Below are positions 33,773 through 43,570 of a stretch of DNA of 64,000 nucleotides, piece after piece. Numbering within the stretch: position 1 is the first letter of the stretch; the number at the start of each line of letters is the position of its first letter. This stretch comes from Hyphomicrobiales bacterium. GTDB lineage: Bacteria; Pseudomonadota; Alphaproteobacteria; Rhizobiales; Rhizobiaceae. Location: NCBI GenBank assembly GCA_900489925.1, contig UEHQ01000010.1:119869-183868 (forward strand). Reading direction: 5' to 3'. Below the pieces are notes generated by a model that had not been told where the DNA came from, ran no database searches, and worked only from the letters and a program-made list of their open reading frames with translations. A program made the translations under genes and the position numbers.

Positions 33773-35164
33773 TCAAACAACCCGGACATAACTGGTCATA
33801 CCGGTCTTCTGGTGCTCGATGATGTGGCAATGCAACAGCCAGTCGCCGGGATTATCTGCAACGAAGGCCAGCTGTACTTTCTCGTCGGGCTGGATCAGGT
33901 AGGTGTCGGTTACGACAGGCATCACCTCCCGCGTCGAGGAGGAAAGCACGGTGAAGCTCATTCCGTGCAGGTGAATCGGGTGCGTGTGCGGTGTCACGTT
34001 CTCGAGCTGGAAGATGTAGCTCTTGCCCAGTTTCAGTTCCGCAAGCGGCGCTGTCGGGTCCTTCGTGTCGCCGGGCCACGGCACCTTGTTGATCGCCCAG
34101 AAGCTGTAGCCGAGCGTGCCGCAGATGCTGTCGGCAGGTGCGTTCTCCGCCGTGGCGCTCAGAACCAGCGGAATTTTCAGCGCGGCATCGAGATCCGCCC
34201 GAGCCACGGGATTGGCACCAAGTGCCGCCAGATCCCCGACATTGCGCTTCAACGACTGGCCGACGGACCGAAGCTTGGCGATCGTCTTCGGCGTCGTGCC
34301 GCGAATGTCCTCGAGCGTGGCGATCGCGCCTTCGCCGTCAGGCATGCGGACCGCAAGGTCGAGGCGCTGGCCGGGGCCGATCAGCAACAGATCGAGCGGG
34401 AAGCGCTTGGGCACCGGGTTGCCGTCGATCGCGATCACGGTGGCGTCGGCTCCTTCCATCTTCAGCGAGAAGATGCGCGTCACGTCGGTAACCGCGATCC
34501 GTAGCCGGACCAGGCCGCCGGCAGGAGCGTCGTATTGCGGCTCCTGGTGCCAGTTGGCAGTGCGGACGGTGCCGTAGGTTCCGGTCTTGGCGGCATCACG
34601 CGGGCGGAATGCCGCGATGAATTGCCCATCGCTGCCGAGGCGCCAGTCGCGAAGGTTGAGCACGACCTCGGAATCGAAGGTCGGGTCATCAGCATCTTCG
34701 ACCACGATGACCCCGGTCATGCCATGGCCCATCTGGGTCAGCGTATTGCAGTGGGGGTGATACCAGAACGTGCCGGCATCGGGCGGCGTGAAGGCATAGT
34801 CGAAACTGTCGCCGGTGTAGACGTAGGGTTGCGTCATAAAGGGAACGCCGTCCATCTTGTTGGCGATTCTCAGGCCGTGCCAGTGGATGGTCGTCGGCTC
34901 GTCGAGCGTGTTTGTCAGCCGTGCGGCATAGGGCTTGCCCTTGGTCATCCTGAGCACCGGCGGCAAGCCACCATCGCCCCAGGTCATTATGTCCTTCGTT
35001 ATCCCGGCATCGGTAATGCTTGCCGTCGTCTTCACAGCTTTCAGGACTTGCGGTTCCGGTGCCGCTTCCGCCAGCCCGAATTTGCCGGCAACACCGATGC
35101 CGACCCCGTAAGCGCCTGCGACGGCGGAAGCCTTCAACAGATTGCGGCGGGTGAGAAAGGGCAT
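33773..35164 (-). CDS. Periplasmic multicopper oxidase (Tat-exported)
   Basis: 463 residues. The N-terminus has a twin-arginine signal TRRNLLKASAVAG, so it is exported folded with copper. Four copper-binding motifs are visible: HWHGLR, WYHPHCNT, HTHPIHLHGMSF and HCHIIEHQKTGM. The last supplies the type-1 Cys, His and axial Met and the type-2/3 histidines, so all four coppers can bind. Three cupredoxin domains are expected. CueO-like Cu(I)/phenol oxidation is likely, but no methionine-rich CueO insert is seen. No copper-export genes are adjacent, and it is divergent from aspS. Confidence 0.93.
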   Translation of the reverse strand: MPFLTRRNLLKASAVAGAYGVGIGVAGKFGLAEAAPEPQVLKAVKTTASITDAGITKDIMTWGDGGLPPVLRMTKGKPYAARLTNTLDEPTTIHWHGLRIANKMDGVPFMTQPYVYTGDSFDYAFTPPDAGTFWYHPHCNTLTQMGHGMTGVIVVEDADDPTFDSEVVLNLRDWRLGSDGQFIAAFRPRDAAKTGTYGTVRTANWHQEPQYDAPAGGLVRLRIAVTDVTRIFSLKMEGADATVIAIDGNPVPKRFPLDLLLIGPGQRLDLAVRMPDGEGAIATLEDIRGTTPKTIAKLRSVGQSLKRNVGDLAALGANPVARADLDAALKIPLVLSATAENAPADSICGTLGYSFWAINKVPWPGDTKDPTAPLAELKLGKSYIFQLENVTPHTHPIHLHGMSFTVLSSSTREVMPVVTDTYLIQPDEKVQLAFVADNPGDWLLHCHIIEHQKTGMTSYVRVV

Positions 35165-35434
35165 GGCGCGGCTCCGGAAAAGTGATATCGGCCCTTCTTA
35201 AAGTTGACCGCAGGCTTCAGCAATATGGGGCCGGCTGCCAAACTGCCGCATGGGCCTGGCAAACGGATAAGGTTCCCGTGGTGTGAAAGGCGCTTCCAAA
35301 GCGACGACCAATCGCGCCAAGTCTTGACAAATCAGGCAGTCCATGCGCTTTTCCGCCCGATTTTCTTGTCGGCGTGGGAGAGCCATTGGAGCCCCCGGCC
35401 GCCGTCTTTAAGCCAAATACTGGGAATTGAGATG

Positions 35435-37225
35435 ATGCATCGTTACCGCAGCCACACATGTGCAGCCCTCCGCAAGGCGGATGTCGGCGCCAATGTCCGG
35501 ATTTCCGGCTGGGTCCACCGCGTTCGTGACCATGGCGGCGTTCTCTTCATCGACCTTCGCGACCATTACGGCATGACCCAGGTCGTCGCCGACCCGGATA
35601 GCCCGGCCTTCAAGATCGCCGAGACCGTGCGCGGCGAGTGGGTCATCCGCATCGACGGCGTCGTCAAGGCGCGCTCGGAAGACACCGTCAACAAGAACAT
35701 GGCGACCGGCGAGATCGAACTCTACGCCCAGGAGATCGAAGTCCTCTCCGAAGCCAAGGAACTGCCGCTGCCGGTGTTCGGCGAGCCGGACTATCCTGAG
35801 GACATCCGCCTCAAGTATCGCTTCCTCGACCTGCGCCGCGAGACGCTGCACAAGAACATCGTCAAGCGCAGCCAGATCATTTCCGACATCCGCAACCGCA
35901 TGACCTCGGCCGGCTTCGGCGAATACACGACCCCGATCCTGACGGCGTCCTCGCCGGAAGGCGCGCGCGACTTCCTCGTGCCGTCGCGTATTCATCCCGG
36001 CACCTTCTTCGCGCTGCCGCAGGCACCGCAGCAGTACAAGCAGCTCCTGATGGTGGCCGGTTTCGACCGCTACTTCCAGATCGCGCCGTGCTTCCGCGAT
36101 GAAGACCCGCGCGCCGACCGCCTGCCGGGCGAATTCTACCAGCTCGACCTGGAAATGAGCTTCGTCACCCAGGAAGACGTCTGGGACACGATGGCCCCGA
36201 TCATGACCTCCGTCTTCGAGCAGTTCGCCGAAGGCAAGCCGGTCACCAAGGAATGGCCGCGCATCCCTTACGACGTCGCGATCCGCAAGTACGGCTCCGA
36301 CAAGCCTGACCTGCGCAACCCGATCGAAATGCAGGCCGTCACCGAGCACTTCGCAGGCTCCGGCTTCAAGGTCTTCGCCGGCATGATCGCCTCCAACCCG
36401 AAGGTCGAAGTCTGGGCAATCCCGGCCAAGACAGGTGGTTCGCGCGCATTCTGCGACCGCATGAACGCCTGGGCGCAGTCGCTGGGCCAGCCGGGTCTCG
36501 GCTACATCTTCTGGAAGGAAGAAGACGGCAAGGTCGGCGGTTCCGGTCCGCTTGCCAAGAACATCGGCGAAGAGCGCACCGAAGCGCTCCGCGTTCAGCT
36601 CGGCCTTGAAGCAGGCGACGCCGCCTTCTTCGTCGCCGGCGAGCCGGCCAAGTTCTACAAGTTCGCGGGCGAAGCGCGTACCAAGGCGGGTGAAGACCTG
36701 AACCTCGTCGATCGCGATCGCTTCGAACTGTGCTGGATCATCGACTTCCCGTTCTACGAATGGAGCGAGGAAGACAAGAAGATCGATTTCGCCCACAATC
36801 CCTTCTCGATGCCGCAGGGCGGCCTCGAGGCGCTGCAGACGCAGGATCCGCTGTCGCTCAAGGCCTACCAGTACGACGCCGTCTGCAACGGCTTCGAAAT
36901 CGCCTCGGGCTCGATCCGTAACCAGTCGCCGGAAGCCATGGTCAAGGCCTTCGAACTGGTCGGCCTCAGCCAGACGGATGTCGAAGAGCGCTTCGGCGGC
37001 ATGTACCGCGCCTTCCAGTACGGCGCGCCTCCGCACGGCGGCTGCGCCTTCGGTATCGACCGTGTCGTGATGCTGCTGCTCGGCGCCAAAAACCTGCGCG
37101 AAATCACGCTGTTCCCAATGAACCAGCAGGCGCAGGACCTCCTGATGAACGCTCCGTCGCCGGCAACCCCGAAGCAGCTGATGGAACTGTCGCTGCGCGT
37201 CATCCCGCCGGTCAAGAAGGACTGA
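35435..37225 (+). CDS. aspS: Aspartyl-tRNA synthetase
   Basis: 596 residues from [18 protein letters not shown]. An adjacent ATG gives one extra Met. The N-terminal OB-fold anticodon-binding domain carries [19 protein letters not shown]. The class II core has motif 2 [19 protein letters not shown] and motif 3 [10 protein letters not shown], with the bacterial GAD insertion between (residues ~300-420). Bacterial alphaproteobacterial AspRS of this type is often non-discriminating and also charges tRNA-Asn, with GatCAB finishing the job; that role is inference. It ends in the terminator at 37245-37274 and is divergent from the oxidase gene. Confidence 0.97.
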   Translation: MHRYRSHTCAALRKADVGANVRISGWVHRVRDHGGVLFIDLRDHYGMTQVVADPDSPAFKIAETVRGEWVIRIDGVVKARSEDTVNKNMATGEIELYAQEIEVLSEAKELPLPVFGEPDYPEDIRLKYRFLDLRRETLHKNIVKRSQIISDIRNRMTSAGFGEYTTPILTASSPEGARDFLVPSRIHPGTFFALPQAPQQYKQLLMVAGFDRYFQIAPCFRDEDPRADRLPGEFYQLDLEMSFVTQEDVWDTMAPIMTSVFEQFAEGKPVTKEWPRIPYDVAIRKYGSDKPDLRNPIEMQAVTEHFAGSGFKVFAGMIASNPKVEVWAIPAKTGGSRAFCDRMNAWAQSLGQPGLGYIFWKEEDGKVGGSGPLAKNIGEERTEALRVQLGLEAGDAAFFVAGEPAKFYKFAGEARTKAGEDLNLVDRDRFELCWIIDFPFYEWSEEDKKIDFAHNPFSMPQGGLEALQTQDPLSLKAYQYDAVCNGFEIASGSIRNQSPEAMVKAFELVGLSQTDVEERFGGMYRAFQYGAPPHGGCAFGIDRVVMLLLGAKNLREITLFPMNQQAQDLLMNAPSPATPKQLMELSLRVIPPVKKD

Positions 37226-37244
37226 GCACACGGATTGAACAAAG

Positions 37245-37274
37245 AAAAGCCGGCGACCTGTTCGCCGGCTTTTT
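37245..37274. terminator. Bidirectional terminator after aspS
   Basis: AAAAGCCGGCGA / TCGCCGGCTTTT 12-bp stem with loop CCTGT, flanked by T-runs on both strands. It closes aspS (37225) and the convergent serine hydrolase (37292). Confidence 0.92.
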
Positions 37275-37291
37275 GCATTTTTGGAGCCTGG

Positions 37292-38458
37292 TCAGATCGC
37301 CGCGTAGACCGCCTTGCGTAAATCCACGGTGAACCGGCCCCACATGCCCTCCAGCGTCGTGTTGGTAAGGGCGACCACCGTCAGCCCCTTGGATGGGTCG
37401 ACGAACCAGCTGTGGCCATAGACGCCGCCCCACTGCAGCGATCCCTTCGTAAGCGGCACCTGCGCCGCCTCCGGGTCGGTGACGACAGCCCAGCCGAACC
37501 CGAATCCGGAGCCGGGCTCCACGGCCTGCCGGCGCCCGCCGGTCTGGTCGACCATCATCGCTGCAACCGTTTCGCTCGAGAGCAGGGGAGCACCACCTCT
37601 TCGGATCGTTTCGAGGATCGTCAGGATATCGTCTGCCGTGCCCGCCATCCCGGCGCCACCGGAGTGATAGGAGGTCGGATCGAAGATGCGATCCGGCGCG
37701 AAGCGCACGGAGCCGGTCAACGCCGACACCAGCGCCTCCTTGCCCATCAGCTTCGGCTCGGGCGAGGCGTCCGTATAGGCTGCGGCAAGACGCTGGCGAT
37801 CGCGAACGGAAAACGCAGTGTCCCGAAGACCGAGAGGGCCGGTGACGAGTTCCGCCACAGCCTCGTCAAGCGACACGCCCATCTCTGCCTCGATGATGCC
37901 GCCGAGTACATCGATCGCGAGCGAATAGCGCCAGCCTTCTCCGGGGGCAAACAGCAATGGCGTGCTCGCGATCCGCCGGAGGTTTTCCGCCAGCGACATG
38001 CCGGGCTCGCCGATCCCATCAGAGACGCCCGCGCGCACATAGGGACCATCCTCCTCGGCAAAACAATAGCTGAGACCCGATGTGTGGTTGAGCAGATGCC
38101 GTATCCGGATGGTTGCCTCACCGCCATCGGGAAGTGTCGGACGAAAATCGGGAAGCCATTTGGTGATCGGATCGTCCAGCCCCATGCGTCCTTGCTCGAT
38201 CAGCCGCATTGCGGCGATCGTGACGATCGGCTTGGTGACGGAGGCCAGTCGGAAGATGGTGTCTTCCCGCATTCCGATGCCGTTCTCCCTGTCGGCGAGC
38301 CCGGCGGCCCGGCGATAGACCGTCTCGCCATTGGCGGCGATCAGGACGACCGTGCCGACCAGCCGCTTGTCGTTCAAAGCAGCGTCGATTGCTGCATCGA
38401 CCCCCTCGGCGAGGGAAGGGGGCGTCGTTGCTCTCTGCAAATCAAGGGGAAGACTCAT
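37292..38458 (-). CDS. Serine hydrolase, beta-lactamase/EstB family
   Basis: 388 residues from MSLPLDLQRATTPP, with TAGGAG upstream at 10 bases. The longer frame is rejected because it would run through the TetR promoter. The class C beta-lactamase/esterase motifs are SVTK (FRLASVTKP, catalytic Ser), YSLAIDVLG (Tyr of the YxN-type triad), and a GGVYGHSW region corresponding to the KTG/HxG motif. No signal peptide is seen, so a cytoplasmic esterase is more likely than a periplasmic beta-lactamase. It is divergent from a TetR regulator that probably controls it through paired sites at 38478-38537. Confidence 0.88.
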   Translation of the reverse strand: MSLPLDLQRATTPPSLAEGVDAAIDAALNDKRLVGTVVLIAANGETVYRRAAGLADRENGIGMREDTIFRLASVTKPIVTIAAMRLIEQGRMGLDDPITKWLPDFRPTLPDGGEATIRIRHLLNHTSGLSYCFAEEDGPYVRAGVSDGIGEPGMSLAENLRRIASTPLLFAPGEGWRYSLAIDVLGGIIEAEMGVSLDEAVAELVTGPLGLRDTAFSVRDRQRLAAAYTDASPEPKLMGKEALVSALTGSVRFAPDRIFDPTSYHSGGAGMAGTADDILTILETIRRGGAPLLSSETVAAMMVDQTGGRRQAVEPGSGFGFGWAVVTDPEAAQVPLTKGSLQWGGVYGHSWFVDPSKGLTVVALTNTTLEGMWGRFTVDLRKAVYAAI

Positions 38459-38477
38459 CGGACCAGATCTCCTATAA

Positions 38478-38537
38478 TCACAATGACCATTCCTGAATAA
38501 ATCAGGTTGCGAAATAATTCTAGAGTGATCATTGTGA
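38478..38537. promoter_or_regulatory. Paired inverted sites in the hydrolase/TetR promoter
   Basis: TCACAATGACCATT (38478-38491) and the inverted copy of TCACAATGATCACT (38524-38537) match at 12 of 14 positions. A TATAAT (38473-38478) abuts the left copy. The right copy overlaps the proposed TetR start. The layout fits autoregulation plus control of the divergent hydrolase. The binding protein is inferred. Confidence 0.5.
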
Positions 38538-39169
38538 AAAATGACGATAACGCGAGAAAAGTGACCTCGGGCAGGCGAGGGCGACCGCCCGCCTTCGATC
38601 GCGAGACTGTGCTTGCCGCCGCGCGTGATACGTTCTGGGAACACGGGTACGACGGCTCGTCTATTGCGGACTTGACCGCATCGATGGGGATAACCCCGCA
38701 GAGCCTCTACGCCGCCTTCCGCTCCAAGGCCGAACTCTACCGCGAAGCGCTGAACCAGTATCGCCGCATGCCCCGACCGAACCCGGGCAATCCGTTCAGC
38801 GAAGCGATCGACACCGTCACGACGTTCGCCTGGTTTCTCAAGAACTCGGCCATCATCTTCACGGCGCCGGAGCACCCCAAGGGTTGCATGATCTCGACGG
38901 CGGTGCTGAACTGCGCGTCCGAGAACGAAGACATCGCCCACTATGTCTCCGCGCTCCGGCTCGACACGCTGAGGCTGTTCACGTCACGCATCGAGCGCGG
39001 CATGAAGGAAGGGGACATCAAGCCGGACGCCAACGCAGCCTCGCTCGCCCGCTTCCTCGGCGCTATCGTCCAGGGCATGTCCGTCCAGGCACGCGACGGC
39101 GCCACCACTGTAGAGCTTATGGAGGTGGTCGAGCACGCCCTGACCGAACTGCGCCGGTACACCGTCTAG
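38534..39169 (+). CDS. TetR/AcrR-family transcriptional regulator
   Basis: About 211 residues. The start is uncertain: GTG at 38534 (KNDDNARKVTSGRRGRPP) has a weak AGAG ribosome site, and alternatives are TTG at 38507 and GTG at 38525. The DNA-binding domain has the TetR pattern GRRGRPPAFDRETVLAAARD, then SIADLTASMGITPQSLYAAF, and YREALNQY. The C-terminal ligand domain carries GCMISTAVLNCASENEDIA. It is divergent from the serine hydrolase gene and most likely represses it and itself in response to an unknown ligand. Confidence 0.88.
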   Translation: MKNDDNARKVTSGRRGRPPAFDRETVLAAARDTFWEHGYDGSSIADLTASMGITPQSLYAAFRSKAELYREALNQYRRMPRPNPGNPFSEAIDTVTTFAWFLKNSAIIFTAPEHPKGCMISTAVLNCASENEDIAHYVSALRLDTLRLFTSRIERGMKEGDIKPDANAASLARFLGAIVQGMSVQARDGATTVELMEVVEHALTELRRYTV

Positions 39170-39184
39170 AACGCAAGAAAGAGA

Positions 39185-39213
39185 AACCCGGCGGACCAGA
39201 GGCACGCCGGGTT
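39185..39213. terminator. Possible shared hairpin between TetR and the exported-protein gene
   Basis: Perfect 9-bp stem AACCCGGCG / CGCCGGGTT with an 11-base loop in the 68-bp gap between convergent genes. No clear T-run follows on either strand, so termination is possible but weak. Confidence 0.5.
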
Positions 39214-39237
39214 CCAGGTACTTGCTAGGCGCAACGA

Positions 39238-40425
39238 TCAATCGTTGGCCGAGACCTTTACGCCGAGCACTTGCGGCAGGGTGTTTGGCGCACCCATGGC
39301 CGCACCCATGATCATCGGGAACGGAACCGGCTTGGCGGGGGCAGCGCTGACCGTCAGGCTCTTCGGGTCGTCAAGGAAGGTATTGACGGCAGCCGAAATG
39401 GCGTTCTGGAGCTCCGGAATGTTGAGCTGAGCGAGCATGATCGGGGTCATCGCCTTCAGCGAATCCGCCATCTGCTTGCCGGACATATTCTGCTGGCTGC
39501 CGGCGTAGTCGAGCGCCCGCTTGGTGATCGAAGCGTCATCGAAGCGGATCTGGGCACCTTCGAACGACAACTGCTGCAGCAGGCCGAGCATGGAGAGGCC
39601 AAGCGCCTGCTGAGCTTCTTCCTTGTTCGCATTGGCTTCAGCCTGCTTGGCGGCTTCCTGCAGCGACTTCACGAACGGCATCGTGTAGCCGGAGATCTTG
39701 AAAGCGAGGTTGAGCTTGCCGACGTTGGTAAAGTCGAACGCGAATTCGGAAACGTCGATCGTGCCAGGCGCCAGATCCCAGGCGCCCTTCATGGTGATGT
39801 CGCCATTGATGTGCTGCAGCGCCAGCTTTTCAATCGCTTCCTTGCTCTGCGGGTCGCTGGCCTTGGTGAGGTCGGCCTTGAGGCTCTTGAAGGCGCCGTC
39901 GAAATCGAAGCCGGACTCGTCTTCGCGCAGCGTCAGGTTGACGTCGCTGCCGCCGAGCGAGAACACCTCGGCGCCGTCCTTGACGACCTTGATAGGGCCG
40001 GTATGCGCGCTTTCATAAAGCAGCATCGAATCCAGACCTTCGCCCTTGGGGTCGGCCGGAATGGAAATGCCGCCGAGCGACAGCTCGGTTGCCGTCAGCG
40101 TCGCGCCGTCATTGGTGGTGTTGATATCGGGGAAGGCTGCTTCCTCGATGTAGTAGCCGCCGTCTTCGTCTTCCTCGACACCGGTCAGCGTGATTTCGCC
40201 GATCGGCATGGCTTCGCCGCTGTTGGGCTTGAAGCTCGCGTTCTTCAGCGTGACGGTCGTGCCGTCGACATCAACGCCTTCGGCCGCCAGCGTGCCGCCC
40301 TGGAGCGTATAGGCCGCGTTGATCTTCTTCAGCAGGTCCTGGCCATCAAGAGCGAAGGCGGAGCCGGCGAGGGTAAGAAAGGCAACGCCCGACAGCATCA
40401 GCCGTGTCGTCCGGTAAAATGTCAT
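39238..40425 (-). CDS. Exported protein of unknown function, acidic
   Basis: 395 residues with a signal peptide (MLSGVAFLTLAGSAFALDG; cleavage after AFA). The mature part is acidic and has repeating beta-strand patterns (GEITLTGVEEDEDGGYYIEEAAF, EVFSLGGSDVNLTLREDES, INGDITMKGAWDLAPGTIDVSEF), then a helical segment around AAKQAEANANKEEAQQ. The strands resemble AsmA/DUF945-like periplasmic proteins, but I do not recognise a named family. It is transcribed alone, divergent from parC, and faces the TetR gene across a hairpin. Confidence 0.85.
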   Translation of the reverse strand: MTFYRTTRLMLSGVAFLTLAGSAFALDGQDLLKKINAAYTLQGGTLAAEGVDVDGTTVTLKNASFKPNSGEAMPIGEITLTGVEEDEDGGYYIEEAAFPDINTTNDGATLTATELSLGGISIPADPKGEGLDSMLLYESAHTGPIKVVKDGAEVFSLGGSDVNLTLREDESGFDFDGAFKSLKADLTKASDPQSKEAIEKLALQHINGDITMKGAWDLAPGTIDVSEFAFDFTNVGKLNLAFKISGYTMPFVKSLQEAAKQAEANANKEEAQQALGLSMLGLLQQLSFEGAQIRFDDASITKRALDYAGSQQNMSGKQMADSLKAMTPIMLAQLNIPELQNAISAAVNTFLDDPKSLTVSAAPAKPVPFPMIMGAAMGAPNTLPQVLGVKVSAND

Positions 40426-40649
40426 TGGTGGTCCTCTGTGGCGGTGTGAATTTGGTCGTCAATCTACTACGGATCGATGGCGGTTTATATTTGCGGACTT
40501 CTAAATTTGTGTTGAAGGGAAAAGCAAACAAAGTCCAAATTCGGGCAGAGTACCGCCAGCCCCATTTTTCTTGCTCTTCCAAGACTTCATCCACAGCCGG
40601 AATGCCTGCATTTCTTGCCCAAAGGGGTCATCTCGGCTAGTCAGGACAT

Positions 40650-42908
40650 ATGGGACAAGAGATTTTGCCGCCCTCTGGCGGAGACGATGACAGCATTCTT
40701 CCGGTTGACCTGAAGGCGGCGCTCGAAGAGCGCTATCTCGCCTATGCGCTGTCGACCATCATGCATCGCGCGCTTCCTGACGTGCGAGACGGCCTGAAGC
40801 CGGTGCACCGCCGCATCATTCACGCGATGAGCGAGATGGGCATCCGGCCGAATTCGGCCTTCAAGAAGTGCGCCCGTATCGTCGGCGATGTCATCGGTAA
40901 GTTCCACCCGCATGGCGACCAGTCGGTCTATGACGCGTTGGTACGCCTGGCGCAGGATTTCTCGCAGCGCTATCCCGTCGTCGACGGGCAGGGCAACTTC
41001 GGCAATATCGACGGCGACAGCGCTGCTGCCTACCGATACACCGAAGCCCGCATGACCGAGGTTGCGGGGCTTTTGCTCGATGGCATCGAACAGGATGCGG
41101 TCGATTTCCGCCCCACCTACAACGAGGAAGATGAAGAACCGGTCGTGCTGCCGGGCGCCTTCCCGAACCTGCTCGCAAACGGTTCCTCCGGGATCGCGGT
41201 GGGCATGGCGACGTCCATTCCGTCGCACAACGTCCATGAGCTTTGTGATGCCGCGCTGCATCTGATCAAGCATCCGGAGGCCAGTGTCGAGACGCTGGTA
41301 GAATCCTTCATTCCCGGTCCCGATTTTCCTACCGGCGGTATCATCATTGACGATCGCCAGAGCATCATCGAGGCTTACAAGACCGGCCGCGGCGGTTTCC
41401 GCACGCGTGCCAAGTGGCAGGTCGAGGATCTCGGTCGTGGCGGTTACCAGATCGTCGTCACCGAAATTCCCTTCCAGGTCCAGAAGTCGCGCTTGATCGA
41501 AAAGATCGCCGAGCTACTGCTTGCCCGCAAGCTGCCGCTGTTGGAAGATGTTCGCGACGAGTCGGCAGAAGACGTCCGCGTCGTGCTGGTACCGAAGAAC
41601 CGGACCGTCGACCCGACCATCCTCATGGAATCCATGTTCAAGCTGACGGAGCTGGAGAGCCGCTTCCCGCTGAACATGAACGTTCTTTCGATGGGGCGCA
41701 TCCCGCGCGTCATGGCATTGAACGACGTGCTGAAGGAGTGGCTGGATCACCGCCGCGAGGTGCTTCAGCGCCGTTCGCGCTTCCGTCTGGCCGCAATCGA
41801 CCGTCGCCTGGAAATCCTCGGCGGCTTGCTGATCGCTTACCTCAACATCGACGAAGTGATCCGCATCATCCGCGAAGAGGACGAGCCGAAGCCTGTCATG
41901 GTCGCCCGTTGGGCGCTGACCGAAATCCAGGTCGAAGCGATCCTCAACATGCGCCTCCGGTCGTTGCGCAAGCTCGAGGAATTCGAGATCCGCACCGAGT
42001 TCGATGCCCTCACCAAGGAGAAGGGCGAGATCGAGGCGCTGCTGGCATCGGAAGAAAAACAGTGGCAGACCGTCGCCTGGGAAATCGGCGAGGTGAAGAA
42101 GAAGTTCGCGAAGGCGACCGAACTCGGCCGTCGTCGCACGCAGTTCGCCGAGGCACCCGAGGCCGACGAGCAGGCGATCCAGCAGGCGATGATCGAGAAG
42201 GAGCCGATCACCGTTGTTGTCTCCGAAAAGGGCTGGATCCGCGCGCTGAAGGGTCACATCTCCGATACCGCGACCCTGACCTTCAAGGAAGGCGACGCGC
42301 TGAAGGTTGCCTTCCCCGCGCAGACGACCGACAAGATCCTCATCATCACGACAGGCGGCAAGGCCTTCACGCTTGGCGGCGACAAGCTGCCCGGTGGTCG
42401 AGGTCACGGCGAGCCGCTGCGCATCATGATCGATATGGACAATGATCAGGACGTGTTGACCGCCTTCGTCCATGATCCCCAGCGCAAGCAGATGATCATC
42501 TCGACGGCTGGCAATGGCTTTGTCGTCGCGGAAGGCGATATGGTTGCCAATACCCGCAAGGGAAAGCAGATCATGAACGTCTCGATGCCCGATGAAACCA
42601 AGCTGATCATTCCTGTCAGCGGTGATCACGTTGCGGTGGTCGGCGAAAACAGGAAGCTTCTGGTGTTCCCGCTGGCGCAGGTGCCGGAAATGTCCCGCGG
42701 CAAGGGCGTGCGCCTGCAGCGCTACAAGGATGGCGGTATCTCCGACGTCCGCTGCTTTGCAATCGAGACGGGTCTCGTCTGGGAAGACAGCGCTGGGCGC
42801 ACCTTCACCAAGAACAAGGACGAGCTTGCCGAATGGCTGGCCGATCGCGCCACCGCAGGCCGCACCGTTCCGAAGGGCTTCCCGCGTAGCGGCAAATTCG
42901 CCGGTTGA
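40650..42908 (+). CDS. parC: DNA topoisomerase IV subunit A
   Basis: 752 residues. It is the ATP-dependent decatenase subunit that cuts and rejoins DNA, acting with ParE. The catalytic Tyr130 lies in AYRYTEARM. The quinolone-region motif is [12 protein letters not shown], where the position equivalent to GyrA Ser83 is Gln91. The GyrA-box GAPRGR-like and long coiled region ([20 protein letters not shown]) follow. The C-terminal beta-propeller is short and carries a degenerate GyrA-box-like GGRGHG, favouring ParC over GyrA. It ends in the terminator at 42921-42946. Confidence 0.93.
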   Translation: MGQEILPPSGGDDDSILPVDLKAALEERYLAYALSTIMHRALPDVRDGLKPVHRRIIHAMSEMGIRPNSAFKKCARIVGDVIGKFHPHGDQSVYDALVRLAQDFSQRYPVVDGQGNFGNIDGDSAAAYRYTEARMTEVAGLLLDGIEQDAVDFRPTYNEEDEEPVVLPGAFPNLLANGSSGIAVGMATSIPSHNVHELCDAALHLIKHPEASVETLVESFIPGPDFPTGGIIIDDRQSIIEAYKTGRGGFRTRAKWQVEDLGRGGYQIVVTEIPFQVQKSRLIEKIAELLLARKLPLLEDVRDESAEDVRVVLVPKNRTVDPTILMESMFKLTELESRFPLNMNVLSMGRIPRVMALNDVLKEWLDHRREVLQRRSRFRLAAIDRRLEILGGLLIAYLNIDEVIRIIREEDEPKPVMVARWALTEIQVEAILNMRLRSLRKLEEFEIRTEFDALTKEKGEIEALLASEEKQWQTVAWEIGEVKKKFAKATELGRRRTQFAEAPEADEQAIQQAMIEKEPITVVVSEKGWIRALKGHISDTATLTFKEGDALKVAFPAQTTDKILIITTGGKAFTLGGDKLPGGRGHGEPLRIMIDMDNDQDVLTAFVHDPQRKQMIISTAGNGFVVAEGDMVANTRKGKQIMNVSMPDETKLIIPVSGDHVAVVGENRKLLVFPLAQVPEMSRGKGVRLQRYKDGGISDVRCFAIETGLVWEDSAGRTFTKNKDELAEWLADRATAGRTVPKGFPRSGKFAG

Positions 42909-42920
42909 AATTTTTAATGC

Positions 42921-42946
42921 CCCCGCTCTTGGCGAGCGGGGTCTTT
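42921..42946 (+). terminator. Rho-independent terminator of parC
   Basis: Perfect 8-bp stem CCCCGCTC / GAGCGGGG with loop TTGGC, followed by TCTTT. It begins 13 bases after the parC stop. Confidence 0.82.
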
Positions 42947-42983
42947 CCTCTATCTTTGTCCTTTAATCACAACATGGACAAAC

Positions 42984-43009
42984 ATCATTCCGCAGGCGGA
43001 CGGAATGAT
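42984..43009. promoter_or_regulatory. Perfect 9-bp-arm palindrome upstream of the SRPBCC gene
   Basis: ATCATTCCG (42984-42992) and CGGAATGAT (43001-43009) with an 8-bp spacer, 51 bp upstream of the SRPBCC start and after the parC terminator. Candidate operator or leader hairpin. No regulator gene is adjacent. Confidence 0.55.
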
Positions 43010-43060
43010 CGTATGTGGCGTCTGCGCGCAGGCGGCATGTCCGATCACGGAGGAATGTTG

Positions 43061-43570
43061 ATGACTGCTTGCAATACGATTACCTTGAATGTTGCCCATA
43101 CCTACGCAGCCTCGCCGTGCGCGGTTTATGATGCGTGGCTCAACCCCCAGATAGCAAAGCGCTTCCTGTTTGCGAGCGATGAGGGTCGCGTTATCCGGGT
43201 TGATATCAATCCCCGGGTAGGGGGTCATTTTCTGGTCGTCGATCGGCGACCCACGGGTGACGCGGTCCATTACGGCGTCTTTCTCGAGTTGCGCCGCCCG
43301 AGGCGCATGGTCTTCTCGTTCTCGGCGGCTGAACACGATCACAACGCCGACAAGATCCAGATCGATATCGAACAGCTGGCCGAAGGTTCGCGGCTGACGC
43401 TCTCACACGAAATGTGCGCCGATTGGGGCCAATTCGAAGAGCAGACGCGGCAGGGCTGGGCTCATGTGATGCGGGGACTGGAACGCGAGCTTGAGGCTCT
43501 GCAGACGGTCAATGTGTCAGAGCTTGTTGCGCAGGCTTCGTCCGAACCATCCAAAGCGAGTGCGCCATAA
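43061..43570 (+). CDS. SRPBCC/AHSA1-type START-domain protein
   Basis: 169 residues from MTACNTITLNVAHTYAAS. The start at 43061 has GGAGG seven bases upstream; a nearer ATG at 43055 would be too close to it and a longer frame is not supported. The fold marks are SPCAVYDAWLNPQIAKRF, VGGHFLVVDRRP, RPRRMVFSFS and EQTRQGWAHVMRGLERELE. These small proteins bind hydrophobic ligands or act as activators. The function is unknown. Its final 62 bp overlap the convergent EamA gene. A palindrome lies upstream. Confidence 0.85.
   Translation: MTACNTITLNVAHTYAASPCAVYDAWLNPQIAKRFLFASDEGRVIRVDINPRVGGHFLVVDRRPTGDAVHYGVFLELRRPRRMVFSFSAAEHDHNADKIQIDIEQLAEGSRLTLSHEMCADWGQFEEQTRQGWAHVMRGLERELEALQTVNVSELVAQASSEPSKASAP

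Noticed and set aside
35324..35329. TTGACA as a -35 element for aspS
   Set aside because: No acceptable -10 at 16-18 bp (GCTTTT).
35408..37231. Minus-strand open frame opposite aspS
   Set aside because: Shadow frame; aspS on the plus strand has full family motifs.
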